Shown: positions 26,269 to 37,835 of the stretch, one piece after another
Position numbering within the stretch: the first letter of the stretch is position 1
How the letters are laid out: every line of letters starts with the position of its first letter
DNA from: Bin55 sp963664665
Lineage (GTDB): Bacteria; Pseudomonadota; Gammaproteobacteria; Pseudomonadales; Azotimanducaceae
Direction of reading: 5' to 3'
Assembly (NCBI GenBank): GCA_963664665.2
Contig: CAXXMH010000008.1
Location: 248,001-312,000, forward strand
Length of the DNA stretch: 64,000 bases
Position numbers and translations under genes: made by a program
Notes under the pieces: generated by a model
Told to the model about the DNA's origin: nothing
What the model saw: the letters and a program-made list of their open reading frames with translations, nothing else
Database searches by the model: none

Positions 26269-27858
26269 TCAACCATCGAAAGGGTGCGCCTGAAGATACT
26301 TATGAATCTTAGAAGAAACATCACGTGCCTCATCATATCGAACGTACGGCAAACTCGCTGTCGATCCCTTCAAGCCACTGCCGGCTGTCGAAATGCTCAG
26401 AGTTGCGACGGTATGGCCTACATCGAAGAAACTCTGTGTCATCTTGACGCTCTGAATCTTCCGTAAAGGTACTAGAGTCGATTTTCTTACCCACCAGCCG
26501 CGCTCCATGAGGATTGCGTCCGTGGTTAACCGGTATCGCAATCCACTCACGAATCTCTTTGCTTCAATCACGAGAAGCGGTAACGCCAATATTGTCGGCA
26601 AAACCAAGAGCGGGGAGACCAGTACAAGAGCAATAGAAACCGGAAACCAGATTAGCAAGTGTTTTTTAAGCCTTCTCTGCCAAGAACTCTTCACTGCCGT
26701 ACACCACGAGCCGCTCTCTAGGGAAATGTGATCAAAAACTCTCGCAAGGATTCGGTTTGTTGTTTGAGGTCGCCCAATCGGCACAAGCCAATCCAATAGC
26801 CTGTTGAAGATGCGATTCTCAGAGTAACTAGATGACGTTGTATAGATGGAAACCGATTCAGAGTTTAAGAGTCTGTGTCGTAGTGTTCGAATTCGCTGAA
26901 CGAATTGGATTTTCTTCATTGGGATTCGACGACTGGTTGATATGAATCCCCTTGTCGTGATCTCTAAATTCTCGTTGGAGACTGATAGTCGGAATCGAGA
27001 ATAAAGAAGCCGAAGCACAACAAAACTACCCAAGGCGACCGCAGCAGCGAACATTACGCCTAAAAAACTCAGAAAAACCAGAGGAGGGAGCCAGTTCACA
27101 TCGTGATTGAGCGTTAGTGCAATCCAGGGAAAGAACCCATATGCCAATTCAATGCTTACGTATGAACTCCAATCAGTCACACTTACGCCGATCATGCGCT
27201 CTACAAATGAACCTAAGTCATTACCGAGTCGCGTACCGAATGGTCTTTGTATCGCAATCAAGAACGTGAAGACCGTTACTAATGCTGTGTTTCGAACCAA
27301 TCCAAGTTTTAAACAGTCCCAAGTCGACATCTGATATAGGATTTCGTCTCCATTCGTATTCGGGAACCCTGATGTCCCCAGCGCCGTGGACACATCGCGG
27401 TTTTGCGCGCGCCTCTGCTCATTGAACGTTTGGATTCGAGTGTTTAACTCATCCAAGACATCGGGCTTAACCCCTGGTAACACAATGGCAGAGTCCGACG
27501 CTGCCTGAACCTGCAGTGTCGTCAATCCGAGCGTTTTTTGAATTGTGGTTTGGGTCGTGTTGATGTCTACAACACGCTCGAAGGGTATCGTGGTCGTATT
27601 GGTACTGTAGAAACCTGATCTTCGAACTAAATGGTCGTTTTCAATGCGATATCGTTCGCAATAGTGCGTTCTCATACTAGCCGCAATGACCCCTGCGATT
27701 GACAGAACAGCCAGTACCCCATCGTAATTGCCATCTTCTGGTGTATTAGTCAGCGCTATGACGGCTATTGCAGTCAAGAAAGGCAGCAATTTCGGAACGG
27801 CAGCACCAAGACTGCTTGTCCAGTGAAAGTGGCGAAACGATCGATCAGTCATCGTCAC
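26269..27858 (-). CDS. Bacterial PH-domain membrane protein (YdbT-like)
   Basis: A 529-residue membrane protein with repeated bPH2 (YdbS/YdbT-type) domains. The first follows two TM segments at about 20-60 (RYRIENDHLVRRSGFY...IPFERVVDINTTQT). The second follows TMs at about 185-300 (LSVSNENLEITTRGFISTSRRIPMKKIQ). The third follows TMs at about 405-440 (YRLTTDAILMERGWWVRKSTLVPLRKIQ). Each has the typical R-G-x-x pattern and I-P-x-x-(R/K)-(I/V)-Q. It overlaps the smaller PH protein's stop by 14 bp. Homologous pairs occur in many bacteria. Function is unresolved, with a membrane-associated role likely. Confidence 0.82.
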   Translation of the reverse strand: MTMTDRSFRHFHWTSSLGAAVPKLLPFLTAIAVIALTNTPEDGNYDGVLAVLSIAGVIAASMRTHYCERYRIENDHLVRRSGFYSTNTTTIPFERVVDINTTQTTIQKTLGLTTLQVQAASDSAIVLPGVKPDVLDELNTRIQTFNEQRRAQNRDVSTALGTSGFPNTNGDEILYQMSTWDCLKLGLVRNTALVTVFTFLIAIQRPFGTRLGNDLGSFVERMIGVSVTDWSSYVSIELAYGFFPWIALTLNHDVNWLPPLVFLSFLGVMFAAAVALGSFVVLRLLYSRFRLSVSNENLEITTRGFISTSRRIPMKKIQFVQRIRTLRHRLLNSESVSIYTTSSSYSENRIFNRLLDWLVPIGRPQTTNRILARVFDHISLESGSWCTAVKSSWQRRLKKHLLIWFPVSIALVLVSPLLVLPTILALPLLVIEAKRFVSGLRYRLTTDAILMERGWWVRKSTLVPLRKIQSVKMTQSFFDVGHTVATLSISTAGSGLKGSTASLPYVRYDEARDVSSKIHKYLQAHPFDG

Positions 27859-28441
27859 TAGGCAGGGGTTCCCTGTTTAGCTGATCGATGATTTGCTGGC
27901 GAAAGTAGTGAGCTCGTTCTGATGAGATATGTTGGACCTCAACCCCCACACCGGTAGCGCCTGCATAGAGTGTCGTTAAGTCTAGCTTTTTCTGAAGATA
28001 CGACTGCGTCACAGTCACCTTCTGTATTCGATTCCTCGGTAACGTCTGGTGAGATCTAACCCAGACTCCCGACAGTACGTAGATGCCGTCCTCGTCAATC
28101 AGGTAGCGATATCGAGTTACATGTAAAAGACCCATAACGAAATTCAAGATCGCACGGGTTAGCGCATAACCTAAATAGAGATGGTAGAACGAAACAGCCA
28201 CAACAAGCCAGGGATTTCGATCCGTCAGAACATCTTGGCCAATAGACAGTTCGTCAATAAACACCATCGGGACCATAAGCACCAACGGCATGATGAATTT
28301 ACTCGACCTGTCTAACGCTTCTGCAAACTTCGCCTCGCTCGAAAGTCGACTATATGTTTCAAATTCCGTTGACTCTGAGTCCAATCCTTGGTGATTTGCG
28401 GATGTTGCCATCTCGCTTCGTGGCGGAGATCCTCCGTTCAT
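27845..28441 (-). CDS. Bacterial PH-domain membrane protein (YdbS-like)
   Basis: A 198-residue protein with two TM segments (about 50-70 and 84-105) and one bPH2 domain (YRYLIDEDGIYVLSGVWVRS...LPRNRIQKVTVTQSYLQ). It is the upstream partner of the larger PH protein. The genes overlap by 14 bp, which suggests translational coupling and a complex at the cytoplasmic membrane. Confidence 0.8.
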   Translation of the reverse strand: MNGGSPPRSEMATSANHQGLDSESTEFETYSRLSSEAKFAEALDRSSKFIMPLVLMVPMVFIDELSIGQDVLTDRNPWLVVAVSFYHLYLGYALTRAILNFVMGLLHVTRYRYLIDEDGIYVLSGVWVRSHQTLPRNRIQKVTVTQSYLQKKLDLTTLYAGATGVGVEVQHISSERAHYFRQQIIDQLNREPLPSDDD

Positions 28442-28619
28442 TGTCTACATGTCAGACGATTGACCAGATCAAATTCGTGCACCTCTGCCTCGAACACGAA
28501 TTCACGTGCTAGGTGGATCATTCCCTCACCGTCCGATTCAGCCGATTATTTGATTTCGAGAAATACCTTATACACGGCTTGTCGAAAAGTAAGACTAAGA
28601 ATCGACACTGGGGCATCGA

Positions 28620-31241
28620 CTAACCCGTGTTTCGTAATCCGCTGGCGATGCCTGCCATCGTCACCTTTAATGCTTTTTCAATTTCTGCCGCGTCAGTTTG
28701 ATCATCCCCTCTAAATCGTGAAAGTAATTCAGACTGCATGAGATGTAATGGGTCAAGATACGTGTTTCTAACTAAAAGAGATTCTCTGACTTCAGGTTGT
28801 TCTTGCAATAGTGCCTCGGTCTCCCTCAGTCGGCACATGTTGATGGTCGACTCTTCAAAGTCGTCAAGCAGTCGCTGAAGCAATTGATTTCTGTCTTCAT
28901 TAACCGCTAATCGAGTCGCGTAGTAATTGACTAGACTAGGGTCCGCTTTCGCAAGCATGACCTCAAGTAGTTCAATCTGCATTCGAAGGAATGGCCACTT
29001 CATCATTCGCGCAGTTAATTCAGGGTCGTCTGCTAAGTTCTTAAGAACGCTCGATGTACCGAGCCAAGCGGGAAGCATCAGTCGAACTTGCGTCCACGCA
29101 AATATCCAAGGGATCGCACGTAAGGAACGTATGTCTTCGGTTTTGGTGTTCCGTCGATTCGGTCGACTTCCGATTGCGAGATCGGACAGTTCCTGTTCTG
29201 GTGTTAATTCATTGAACAAGCCGACAAATTCGGCTTGTTTCACGACCTTGCGATATTCGGCCACCGATTGGTCAGCTAGTTTCTCGACAATGCTCCTAAG
29301 CGATAAGTCGTCGCCGGAGCGCATTGTGTGCGTAGCCTCAACCGTAGCAAACAGGTATCTTGCTAGTGTCTCAATCGCGGTATCCGGCGTCCCTAATTTG
29401 AACCTGATCATCTCCCCTTGTTCAGTCAAACGTAACGTACCATCGACAGTGCCCGGAGGCTGAGCGAGAATGGCTTCGTGAGTCGGACCACCCCCTCTAC
29501 CGATTGCGCCACCACGGCCGTGAAATAGTTCCAGTTTCACCCCATGACTAATTGAAATTCGCTTTAGTGATTCCTGTGCACGATACTGTGCCCACGCAGC
29601 AGCAAACTGACCCGCATCCTTGGCTGAGTCCGAATAACCAATCATTACCTGCTGTGTGTCATCTAAACCTCGCACGTATTCACGGTAAACCGGGATCGTC
29701 AACAGCGAGTCCAACATCGAACCAGCGTTGTTCAGGTCATCAAGCGTCTCAAACAGAGGGACAACTCGAACTGGATTTTCTAACCCAGAAGCACGAAGTA
29801 ATAAGACGACCGCAAGCACGTCTGCTGGGGTTGCCGCCATCGAAATGATGTAATTTGAAACCCCGGTACCACTGAATCTCGCGGTGAGCTCGAACGTTCG
29901 CAATACCTCCACGGCTTCATCAGACGGCACCCATTTAGAAGGCAGGAGCGGTCGTTTCGATTCGAGCTCTTTCGTCAGAAACCGTAGACGTTCTTCTTCA
30001 TTCCAATGTGCGTAGGTGGAATCAGATTCGTCTAAATATGTAGTTAACTCGTCCAGTACTAAGGTGTGCTTTTGAGAGTGCTGGCGAATGTCTAAATCAA
30101 CTAACCTAGTGCCAAAACAACAAGCTCGACGAATACTGTCTAGTAACGGCCCTCGCGCGATGACTTCAAGTCCACACTCGCTTAATGACTCATAACAAGC
30201 GACGAGTGGCTCAATCAGGTCCCGGTCCGCTTTGAGCCGTATCTCGTCACGGGTACTGTCATGCTGGTCGTCTTGAATAAGAAGCCGCAAATCCCGTTGG
30301 ACTTGTGTCAATACATGACGATACGGTTCATTTGCATACCCGGTTCGCTCTGCTAGCTTAGTCGTACACTGACTCATGGATAACGACTCGACGAGGCCGT
30401 CTAACTCTCGCAGAAAGTTCCGCGCAGCGCGTTCTCGCGCGATTGTTAGAACATTCTCTGAAATTTCAGCTGTTACGTTCGGATTACCATCACGATCACC
30501 ACCCATCCAAGACGCGAAACGGAAGGGCATACAGGTTGGAGCTAGCGGCGGCTTGCCGTGCAACTCTAAATGACGGTCCAACTCCCGCATCAGCCTTGGG
30601 AGCGCATGCCAAAGAGAATTCTCAATAACATTAAATCCCCATTCCGCTTCGTCCAGGGGCGTGGGTTTGGTTCGTCGGATTTCGTCTGTGTGCCACGCCT
30701 CACTAATTAGGCGCTCAAGTACCGAGTCGTCTGTGTCGTGCAGTGCTTGCACCATGTGGTCGTACTTGCGAATTAAGGTACGCCTCAAAACTTCGGTAGG
30801 GTGAGCTGTTAGAACCAATTCGATTCGGGTTCTTTCAAAGTCGTTGGACAGCGTATCCCCTCGCAACCTATAGAGTCTCTCCCAGTCGTTCGATAATTCA
30901 CCGAACTGATATAGTCCACTCTGTTTTTGTTCAGCGAGATTGGCTAAATTCAAGAATTGGTTAAACGCGCGCACGATGTCAACGACATCGTCACTTTCGA
31001 GCTCGGCGAGCACTTGGGTGAGTTCAGACCAGTTTGCCTCGGGATGAGACCGCGCCTCTTTGGCAAAAGCGCGTATTTGTTCAATCTTTGCGACGAAATC
31101 GCTACCGCGTGCATCATTGATCACTTTCCCTAAAAGTGCGCCTAAACGGCGAACATCGCCGCGCAATCGAGCGGGAATCGCGTCGAAATCTGTGCTACGA
31201 CTTGAAGACTGCGACAAAGTAGAGTAGGTAACCAACAACAA
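28620..31241 (-). CDS. ppc: Phosphoenolpyruvate carboxylase
   Basis: An 873-residue PEP carboxylase, which adds bicarbonate to PEP to give oxaloacetate for anaplerosis. Signature residues are present: LTAHPTEVLRRT (catalytic His), MGGDRDGNPNVT, MIGYSDSAKDAG, FHGRGGAIGRGGGP and the C-terminal R-N-T-G. Length matches the E. coli enzyme (883). The start is uncertain. TTG at 31241 (or 31238) is the only usable start I see, since no in-frame ATG lies near the conserved N-terminus. Transcribed alone. Confidence 0.95.
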   Translation of the reverse strand: MLLVTYSTLSQSSSRSTDFDAIPARLRGDVRRLGALLGKVINDARGSDFVAKIEQIRAFAKEARSHPEANWSELTQVLAELESDDVVDIVRAFNQFLNLANLAEQKQSGLYQFGELSNDWERLYRLRGDTLSNDFERTRIELVLTAHPTEVLRRTLIRKYDHMVQALHDTDDSVLERLISEAWHTDEIRRTKPTPLDEAEWGFNVIENSLWHALPRLMRELDRHLELHGKPPLAPTCMPFRFASWMGGDRDGNPNVTAEISENVLTIARERAARNFLRELDGLVESLSMSQCTTKLAERTGYANEPYRHVLTQVQRDLRLLIQDDQHDSTRDEIRLKADRDLIEPLVACYESLSECGLEVIARGPLLDSIRRACCFGTRLVDLDIRQHSQKHTLVLDELTTYLDESDSTYAHWNEEERLRFLTKELESKRPLLPSKWVPSDEAVEVLRTFELTARFSGTGVSNYIISMAATPADVLAVVLLLRASGLENPVRVVPLFETLDDLNNAGSMLDSLLTIPVYREYVRGLDDTQQVMIGYSDSAKDAGQFAAAWAQYRAQESLKRISISHGVKLELFHGRGGAIGRGGGPTHEAILAQPPGTVDGTLRLTEQGEMIRFKLGTPDTAIETLARYLFATVEATHTMRSGDDLSLRSIVEKLADQSVAEYRKVVKQAEFVGLFNELTPEQELSDLAIGSRPNRRNTKTEDIRSLRAIPWIFAWTQVRLMLPAWLGTSSVLKNLADDPELTARMMKWPFLRMQIELLEVMLAKADPSLVNYYATRLAVNEDRNQLLQRLLDDFEESTINMCRLRETEALLQEQPEVRESLLVRNTYLDPLHLMQSELLSRFRGDDQTDAAEIEKALKVTMAGIASGLRNTG

Positions 31242-31300
31242 GTAATGTATAGAACTAGGAAATTATCGGCTTACGTGCACGCCGTGTTGGGATCGATTTC

Positions 31301-31648
31301 GTGAATTCAGGATCTTGGTTTGGCTGGACAGCGGTCGCACTGACTTGCTGTTCAGGAGTAGCGTCCGTTGTTTTTTCGCCAGCACTTCTCTTATCGCATT
31401 TCGCCTTGCTGCTTGCGGCAATCGCGGCCGGAAAACGACGGTTTACTTCCGCAATTCTTTGTTACGCCGTATGGTCTTGGTTTCATTTTGGCATACACGA
31501 ATACCATCTCGCGTTGCTGAATACAACCAATACCGCACATGAGTATGTGGTGACTGAATTCATCCTCATTCATGTCGTATTCGTAACAGGGTTATTGATC
31601 GGCGTTGTCTCTACTCTGAGACGCTTGTTTCGAGACGATCTCGACTGA
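31301..31648 (+). CDS. Small membrane protein of unknown function
   Basis: A 115-residue protein with a GTG start and about four hydrophobic segments (roughly 7-25, 28-45, 48-62 and 87-108). His/Trp/Tyr residues cluster in WSWFHFGIHEYHL between the third and fourth. No family recognised. It is divergent from ppc and convergent with the rRNA operon terminator. Reading-frame composition looks coding, but it could be lineage-specific. Confidence 0.55.
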   Translation: MNSGSWFGWTAVALTCCSGVASVVFSPALLLSHFALLLAAIAAGKRRFTSAILCYAVWSWFHFGIHEYHLALLNTTNTAHEYVVTEFILIHVVFVTGLLIGVVSTLRRLFRDDLD

Positions 31649-31763
31649 CGCTCAAGAAAGCTACGACGGTTTACGTTGTTATTCCTCCAAGCAGACCATC
31701 TTGGATTTGGTTTGTTTCCACCGCAGTGACCCGGTCTGTCCGTAACTGCCACGGCACGAGTTC

Positions 31764-31802
31764 AATAAAAAACCCCAGCACAGGATTACCTGCCTGGGGT
31801 TC
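31764..31802 (-). terminator. Rho-independent terminator of the rRNA operon
   Basis: On the minus strand an ACCCCAG/CTGGGGT stem with an internal second arm (CAGG/CCTG) is followed directly by TTTTTT, just after 5S rRNA. Confidence 0.9.
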
Positions 31803-31811
31803 TTCAGAAGA

Positions 31812-31926
31812 CCTGACAACGACCTACTCTCACATGGGGAGACCCCATACTACCATCGGCGCTGAGCCGTTTCACTACTGAGTTCGGAATGGGTTCAGGT
31901 GGTACCAACTCGCTATGATCATCAGG
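31812..31926 (-). rRNA. rrf: 5S ribosomal RNA
   Basis: About 115 nt at the end of the operon. The minus strand contains GGTACCACCTGAACCC, CATTCCGAACTCAG and AGTGAAACG, hallmarks of proteobacterial 5S rRNA, with complementary ends (ACCTGA / TCAGGT). Exact ends are ±2 nt. Confidence 0.93.
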
Positions 31927-32150
31927 TCAAAGAGCAGGAATCAAATGATTCAATCGTTTCACGCAAATCGAAATGCCATGTCTGACGAGGTGTTCCGGAT
32001 GGGTGAACACCCGGTTATATGGTCAAGTCGCACGGGCAATTAGTACGGGTTAGCTCAACGCCTCGCAGCGCTTACACATCCCGCCTATCAACCTTGTAGT
32101 CTACAAGGACCCTACAGAAATCTTGAAGATTTGTGAGATCTAATCTTGAG

Positions 32151-32186
<36 letters not shown>

Positions 32187-32354
32187 TTTCCGAACATAGC
32201 TACCCGGCAGTGCCACTGGCGTGACAACCGGAACACCAGAGGTTCGTCCACTCCGGTCCTCTCGTACTAGGAGTAGCTCCTCTCAAATCTCAAACGCCCA
32301 CGGTAGATAGGAACCGAACTGTCTCACGACGTTCTAAACCCAGCTCGCGTACCA

Positions 32355-32385
<31 letters not shown>

Positions 32386-32395
32386 ACGGTTACGC

Positions 32396-32432
<37 letters not shown>

Positions 32433-32461
32433 ACCGCCGTCGATGTGTACTCTTGGGCGGT

Positions 32462-32497
<36 letters not shown>

Positions 32498-32943
32498 AAG
32501 CAATGGCCCTTCCATTCAGAACCACAGGATCACTAAGACCGTCTTTCGACCCTGCTCGACATGTCTGTCTCGCAGTCAAGCGCACTTTTGCCTTTACACG
32601 CTACGCATGATTTCCGACCATGCTGAGTGCACATTCGTGCTCCTCCGTTACTCTTTAGGAGGAGACCGCCCCAGTCAAACTACCCACCACACACTGTCCT
32701 CGTCCCAGCTCATGGGACTGAGTTAGAACCTCAACGTATCAAGGGTGGTATTTCAAGGGCGACTCCACGCAAGCTAACGCTCACGCTTCGCAGTCTCCCA
32801 CCTATCCTGCACATGACAAATCAAAGTCCAGTGTGAAGCTGTAGTAAAGGTTCACGGGGTCTTACCGTCTAGCCGCGGGAACACGGCATCTTCACCGCGA
32901 TTTCAATTTCACTGAGTCTCAGGTGGAGACAGTGTGGCCATCG

Positions 32944-32990
<47 letters not shown>

Positions 32991-33621
32991 CGGTTATTCT
33001 CCGTTGTTTCCAGCGGAGCCGGACTCTATCTTGGACTTCCTCGATTCATCTGGTTTGCGATTTGTCGAATTTCTTCGACGCCCTCGCTCGTCAAATGAAT
33101 TCCCTTTTCCATCTTCAGAAGAACGCTTCGGAACTTTCGAAAGTCCACGTTCTTCTTCGTTTTCAAAGGGTGCTTCATGAAGAATGGAACGATGTTGTCA
33201 CGCAGATTCTTGAATTTTCGCACTCGGTAAGCCATTCGATCACCGTGGTTCACGCGAACCACGCCACATTCGAAATAGTCTTTTAGTGCATACAGAATCT
33301 GCACATCGCGCTCGTGTTGTACGACGGTGAATTCCGGTAGGACTTGAAATCCTGCCGTCATTTCCTCGTGGGTGTTAATGCCCACATGAAAACATCCTTC
33401 ACCATCCACGAAGCCTGTAATCCATTCAGCCTGAAGATTCATCGGAGATCCCTGAACGTATTAGTCTCTGAGGGTTTTTGGTACATGCAAATCTTCCCTG
33501 CGGATTGTCCCCCTGTTCGCCGGATTTTTACTGAACGGCAAAGACTTGCCGAACGAGTACCGAACGATTTTTGAGGAGTTTCCCGCATTTGGTTCAGTTT
33601 TACTAAGGCTAGCATTACTTA
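32991..33621 (-). mobile_element. Group I intron in 23S rRNA (position 1931)
   Basis: The 23S sequence GGTCCTAAGGT|AGCGAAATTCC, uninterrupted in E. coli, is split after the U at E. coli position 1931. The 5' exon CTAAGGT pairs with the internal guide GCCTTAG at 33603-33609, giving the obligatory U-G pair at the splice site. The intron ends in G (32991). Core elements are visible on the minus strand: P (TGCGGGAAACTCC), Q (AATCCGCAGGGAAG), R (CAGAGACTAATACG, about 33457-33470) and S (AAGATAGAGTCC, 33021-33032). A homing-endonuclease gene lies between R and S. Confidence 0.93.
33026..33442 (-). CDS. LAGLIDADG homing endonuclease (intron-encoded)
   Basis: A 138-residue protein with one LAGLIDADG motif, WITGFVDGEGCFHV (residues 7-20), then HEEMTAGFQVLPEFTVVQHERDV-type family segments and a basic C-terminus. 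Single-motif enzymes act as homodimers on near-palindromic sites. Its target should be the intronless 23S site around CTAAGGTAGCGAA, which is close to the I-CeuI recognition sequence. It would promote spread of the intron. The stop codon lies inside the intron S element, so coding and ribozyme sequence overlap. Translation must come from the unspliced precursor or from the excised intron. Confidence 0.88.
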   Translation of the reverse strand: MNLQAEWITGFVDGEGCFHVGINTHEEMTAGFQVLPEFTVVQHERDVQILYALKDYFECGVVRVNHGDRMAYRVRKFKNLRDNIVPFFMKHPLKTKKNVDFRKFRSVLLKMEKGIHLTSEGVEEIRQIANQMNRGSPR

Positions 33622-33653
<32 letters not shown>

Positions 33654-35077
33654 AACTGGGGCTTCTGTCACTAGCTTCGACCGAAGTCTAACAAGATCAA
33701 TTAACCTTCCAGCACTGGGCAGGCGTCACACCCTATACGTCCTCTTGCGAGTTTGCAGAGTGCTGTGTTTTTAGTAAACAGTCGCAGCCACCTGGTATCT
33801 TCGACCGCCAGCAGCTCAGGACGCGAAGTCCATCACCATCAGCGGCGCACCTTCTCCCGAAGTTACGGTGCTATTTTGCCTAGTTCCTTCACCTGAGTTC
33901 TCTCACGCGCCTTGGTATTCTCTACCTGACTACCTGTGTCGGTTTAGGGTACGGGCGTCGCGTAATTAACGCTAAGAGGTTTTTCCTGGAAGCATGGCAT
34001 CAACGACTTCACCGACCGCAGCCGGTTCGTCATCACATCTCAGCCTTAAGGAACCCGGATTTACCTGAAGTTCCAGCCTACTTGCTTGAACTTGGACAAC
34101 CATCGCCAAGCTCGCCTAGCCTTCTCCGTCACCCCAATTTGCCATACGCGCCGGTACTGGAATATTAACCAGTTGTCCATCGACTACGCCTTTCGGCCTC
34201 GCCTTAGGTCCGACTCACCCTGCGTCGACGATCGTTGCGCAGGAACCCTTAGTCATTCGGCGAGGGGGATTCTCACCCCCTTGATCGTTACTTATGTCAG
34301 CATTCTCACTTCTGATACCTCCAGCACGCCTCGCAGCACACCTTCACAGGCTTACAGAACGCTCCTCTACCACCCCCGACCTTCGAAAAGGTCGTTGATC
34401 CGCAGCTTCGGTATGTGATTTAGCCCCGTTACATCTTCCGCGCAGGCCGACTCGATCAGTGAGCTGTTACGCTTTCTTTAAAGGATGGCTGCTTCTAAGC
34501 CAACCTCCTGACTGTCTGTGCCTTCCCACATCGTTTCCCACTTAATCACAATTTGGGGACCTTAGCTGGCGGTCTGGGCTGTTTCCCTTTCGACGACGGA
34601 CCTTAGCACCCGCCGTCTGTCTCCCTCACTACACTCAACGGTATTCGGAGTTTGCATGGGGTTGGTAAGTCGGGATGACCCCCTAGCCCAAACAGTGCTC
34701 TACCCCCGATGGTGATATGAGAGGCACTACCTAAATAGTTTTCGAGGAGAACCAGCTATCTCCGAGCTTGATTAGCCTTTCACTCCTAACCACAGGTCAT
34801 CCCCCCATTTTTCCACATAGGTGGGTTCGGACCTCCAGTCAGTGTTACCTGACCTTCATCCTGCCCATGGTTAGATCGCCCGGTTTCGGGTCTACTCCTA
34901 CAGACTGTATCGCCCTATTAAGACTCGGTTTCCCTACGGCTCCCCTAAACGGTTAACCTCGCCAGCAAGAGTAAGTCGCTGACCCATTATACAAAAGGTA
35001 CGCAGTCACAGCCGTCGAAACGGCCGCTCCCACTGCTTGTACGCATCCGGTTTCAGGTACTATTTCACTCCCCTAAA

Positions 35078-35125
<48 letters not shown>

Positions 35126-35737
35126 GCTGAGAGTATTTAGCCTTAGAGGATGGTCCCCCTATATTCAGACAGGATTTCACGTGTCCCGCCCTACTCGACG
35201 TCACTACGGAGGTGTTTTCGCGTACGGGACTGTCACCCTTTCTCGTGCTTCTTTCCAGAAAGCTTCCACTAACACTTCCGCAGCTTGATGGGCTACTCCC
35301 TTTTCGCTCGTCACTACTAAGGGAATCTCGGTTGATTTCTTTTCCTCCGGTTACTTAGATATTTCAGTTCGCCGGGTTAGCCTTACGTGCCTATAAGAAT
35401 CACTTCCTTTCAACACGTAATAATGTCCTAAGACACTGGGTTTCCCCATTCGGAAATCCCCGGATCAGAGTCCGCTAATCGACTCCCCGGGGCTTATCGC
35501 AGATTGCAACGTCCTTCATCGCCTTCAGCTGCCAAGGCATTCACCAGATGCGCTTCGTCACTTGACCATATAACCGGATGCCCAGCCAAAGCCAAACACC
35601 CAGGTAAATTCGATCGTGACGACGATCTTATTCGCCAGACACCAATGAACCGCTTACGCGGTTCGAGAAATAGTCAAATTCGAAAACGAATTCAACCATT
35701 TCTGGCATTTCTATTTGCGGTGAATCATTTGATTCCT

Positions 35738-35752
35738 GAATTGTTAAAGATC
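35738..35752 (-). promoter_or_regulatory. boxA-like antitermination site in the 16S-23S spacer
   Basis: The minus strand reads GATCTTTAACAATTC between tRNA-Ala and 23S. It matches the boxA consensus bound by NusB/S10 for rRNA antitermination. Confidence 0.65.
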
Positions 35753-35798
35753 AAAAACGCGACCTTTCCGTCGCGTACCACTCTTCGTCATGACATGT

Positions 35799-35874
35799 TG
35801 GTGGAGCCGAGGAGGATCGAACTCCTGACCTGTTGCGTGCAAAGCAACCGCTCTCCCAGCTGAGCTACGGCCCC
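35799..35874 (-). tRNA. tRNA-Ala (TGC)
   Basis: A 76-nt cloverleaf starting GGGGCCGTAGCTCAGC, with anticodon TGC in CTTTGCACG, T-arm GTTCGATCC and encoded CCA. It has the standard position in the 16S-23S spacer. Confidence 0.97.
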
Positions 35875-35899
35875 ATCTAATTTAGCGCATCACGCTAAA

Positions 35900-35976
<77 letters not shown>

Positions 35977-36088
35977 CACTCTATGTCGAACGATTCAGAA
36001 CAAAGCCATTCGTGTGGACACTCGAACGCATGAGTTTCAAGCTGGACCGTGCATTCCATCGACGAGCGACAGATGCCGGTCGTTAGGT

Positions 36089-37627
<1,539 letters not shown>

Positions 37628-37740
37628 AAGATTGGATTGCTTACGCACCTGAACCTCAATAAAGAGACTCAAGCCGCAAGCGATTTGGTTTGTGCTCTAA
37701 GCTCACGTGAATCGAGCGCCCACACGAATGGCTTGTTCTG

Positions 37741-37754
37741 ATTTTTAAAGAGCG
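37741..37754 (-). promoter_or_regulatory. boxA-like antitermination site in the rRNA leader
   Basis: The minus strand reads CGCTCTTTAAAAAT upstream of 16S, close to the boxA consensus TGCTCTTTAACA. Confidence 0.6.
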
Positions 37755-37807
37755 ACCCGGTTCGCTGAGGGCAACAGTGCCTGCCGCCTTCGGCAAAGGG
37801 GTGAGTG

Positions 37808-37835
37808 ATTATAGATACTTCCACACCAGTTGCAA
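37808..37835 (-). promoter_or_regulatory. rRNA operon promoter
   Basis: On the minus strand TTGCAA (-35, 37830-37835) is followed after 16 bp by a perfect TATAAT (-10, 37808-37813). It lies directly downstream of the tyrS stop and about 180 bp before 16S. The run AATCACTCACCCCTTTGCC follows the -10, and a GC-rich discriminator is not obvious. Confidence 0.8.

Noticed and set aside
35504..35863. 119-codon frame from the 23S 5' end into tRNA-Ala
   Set aside because: It covers rRNA, spacer and tRNA sequence and cannot be a protein gene.
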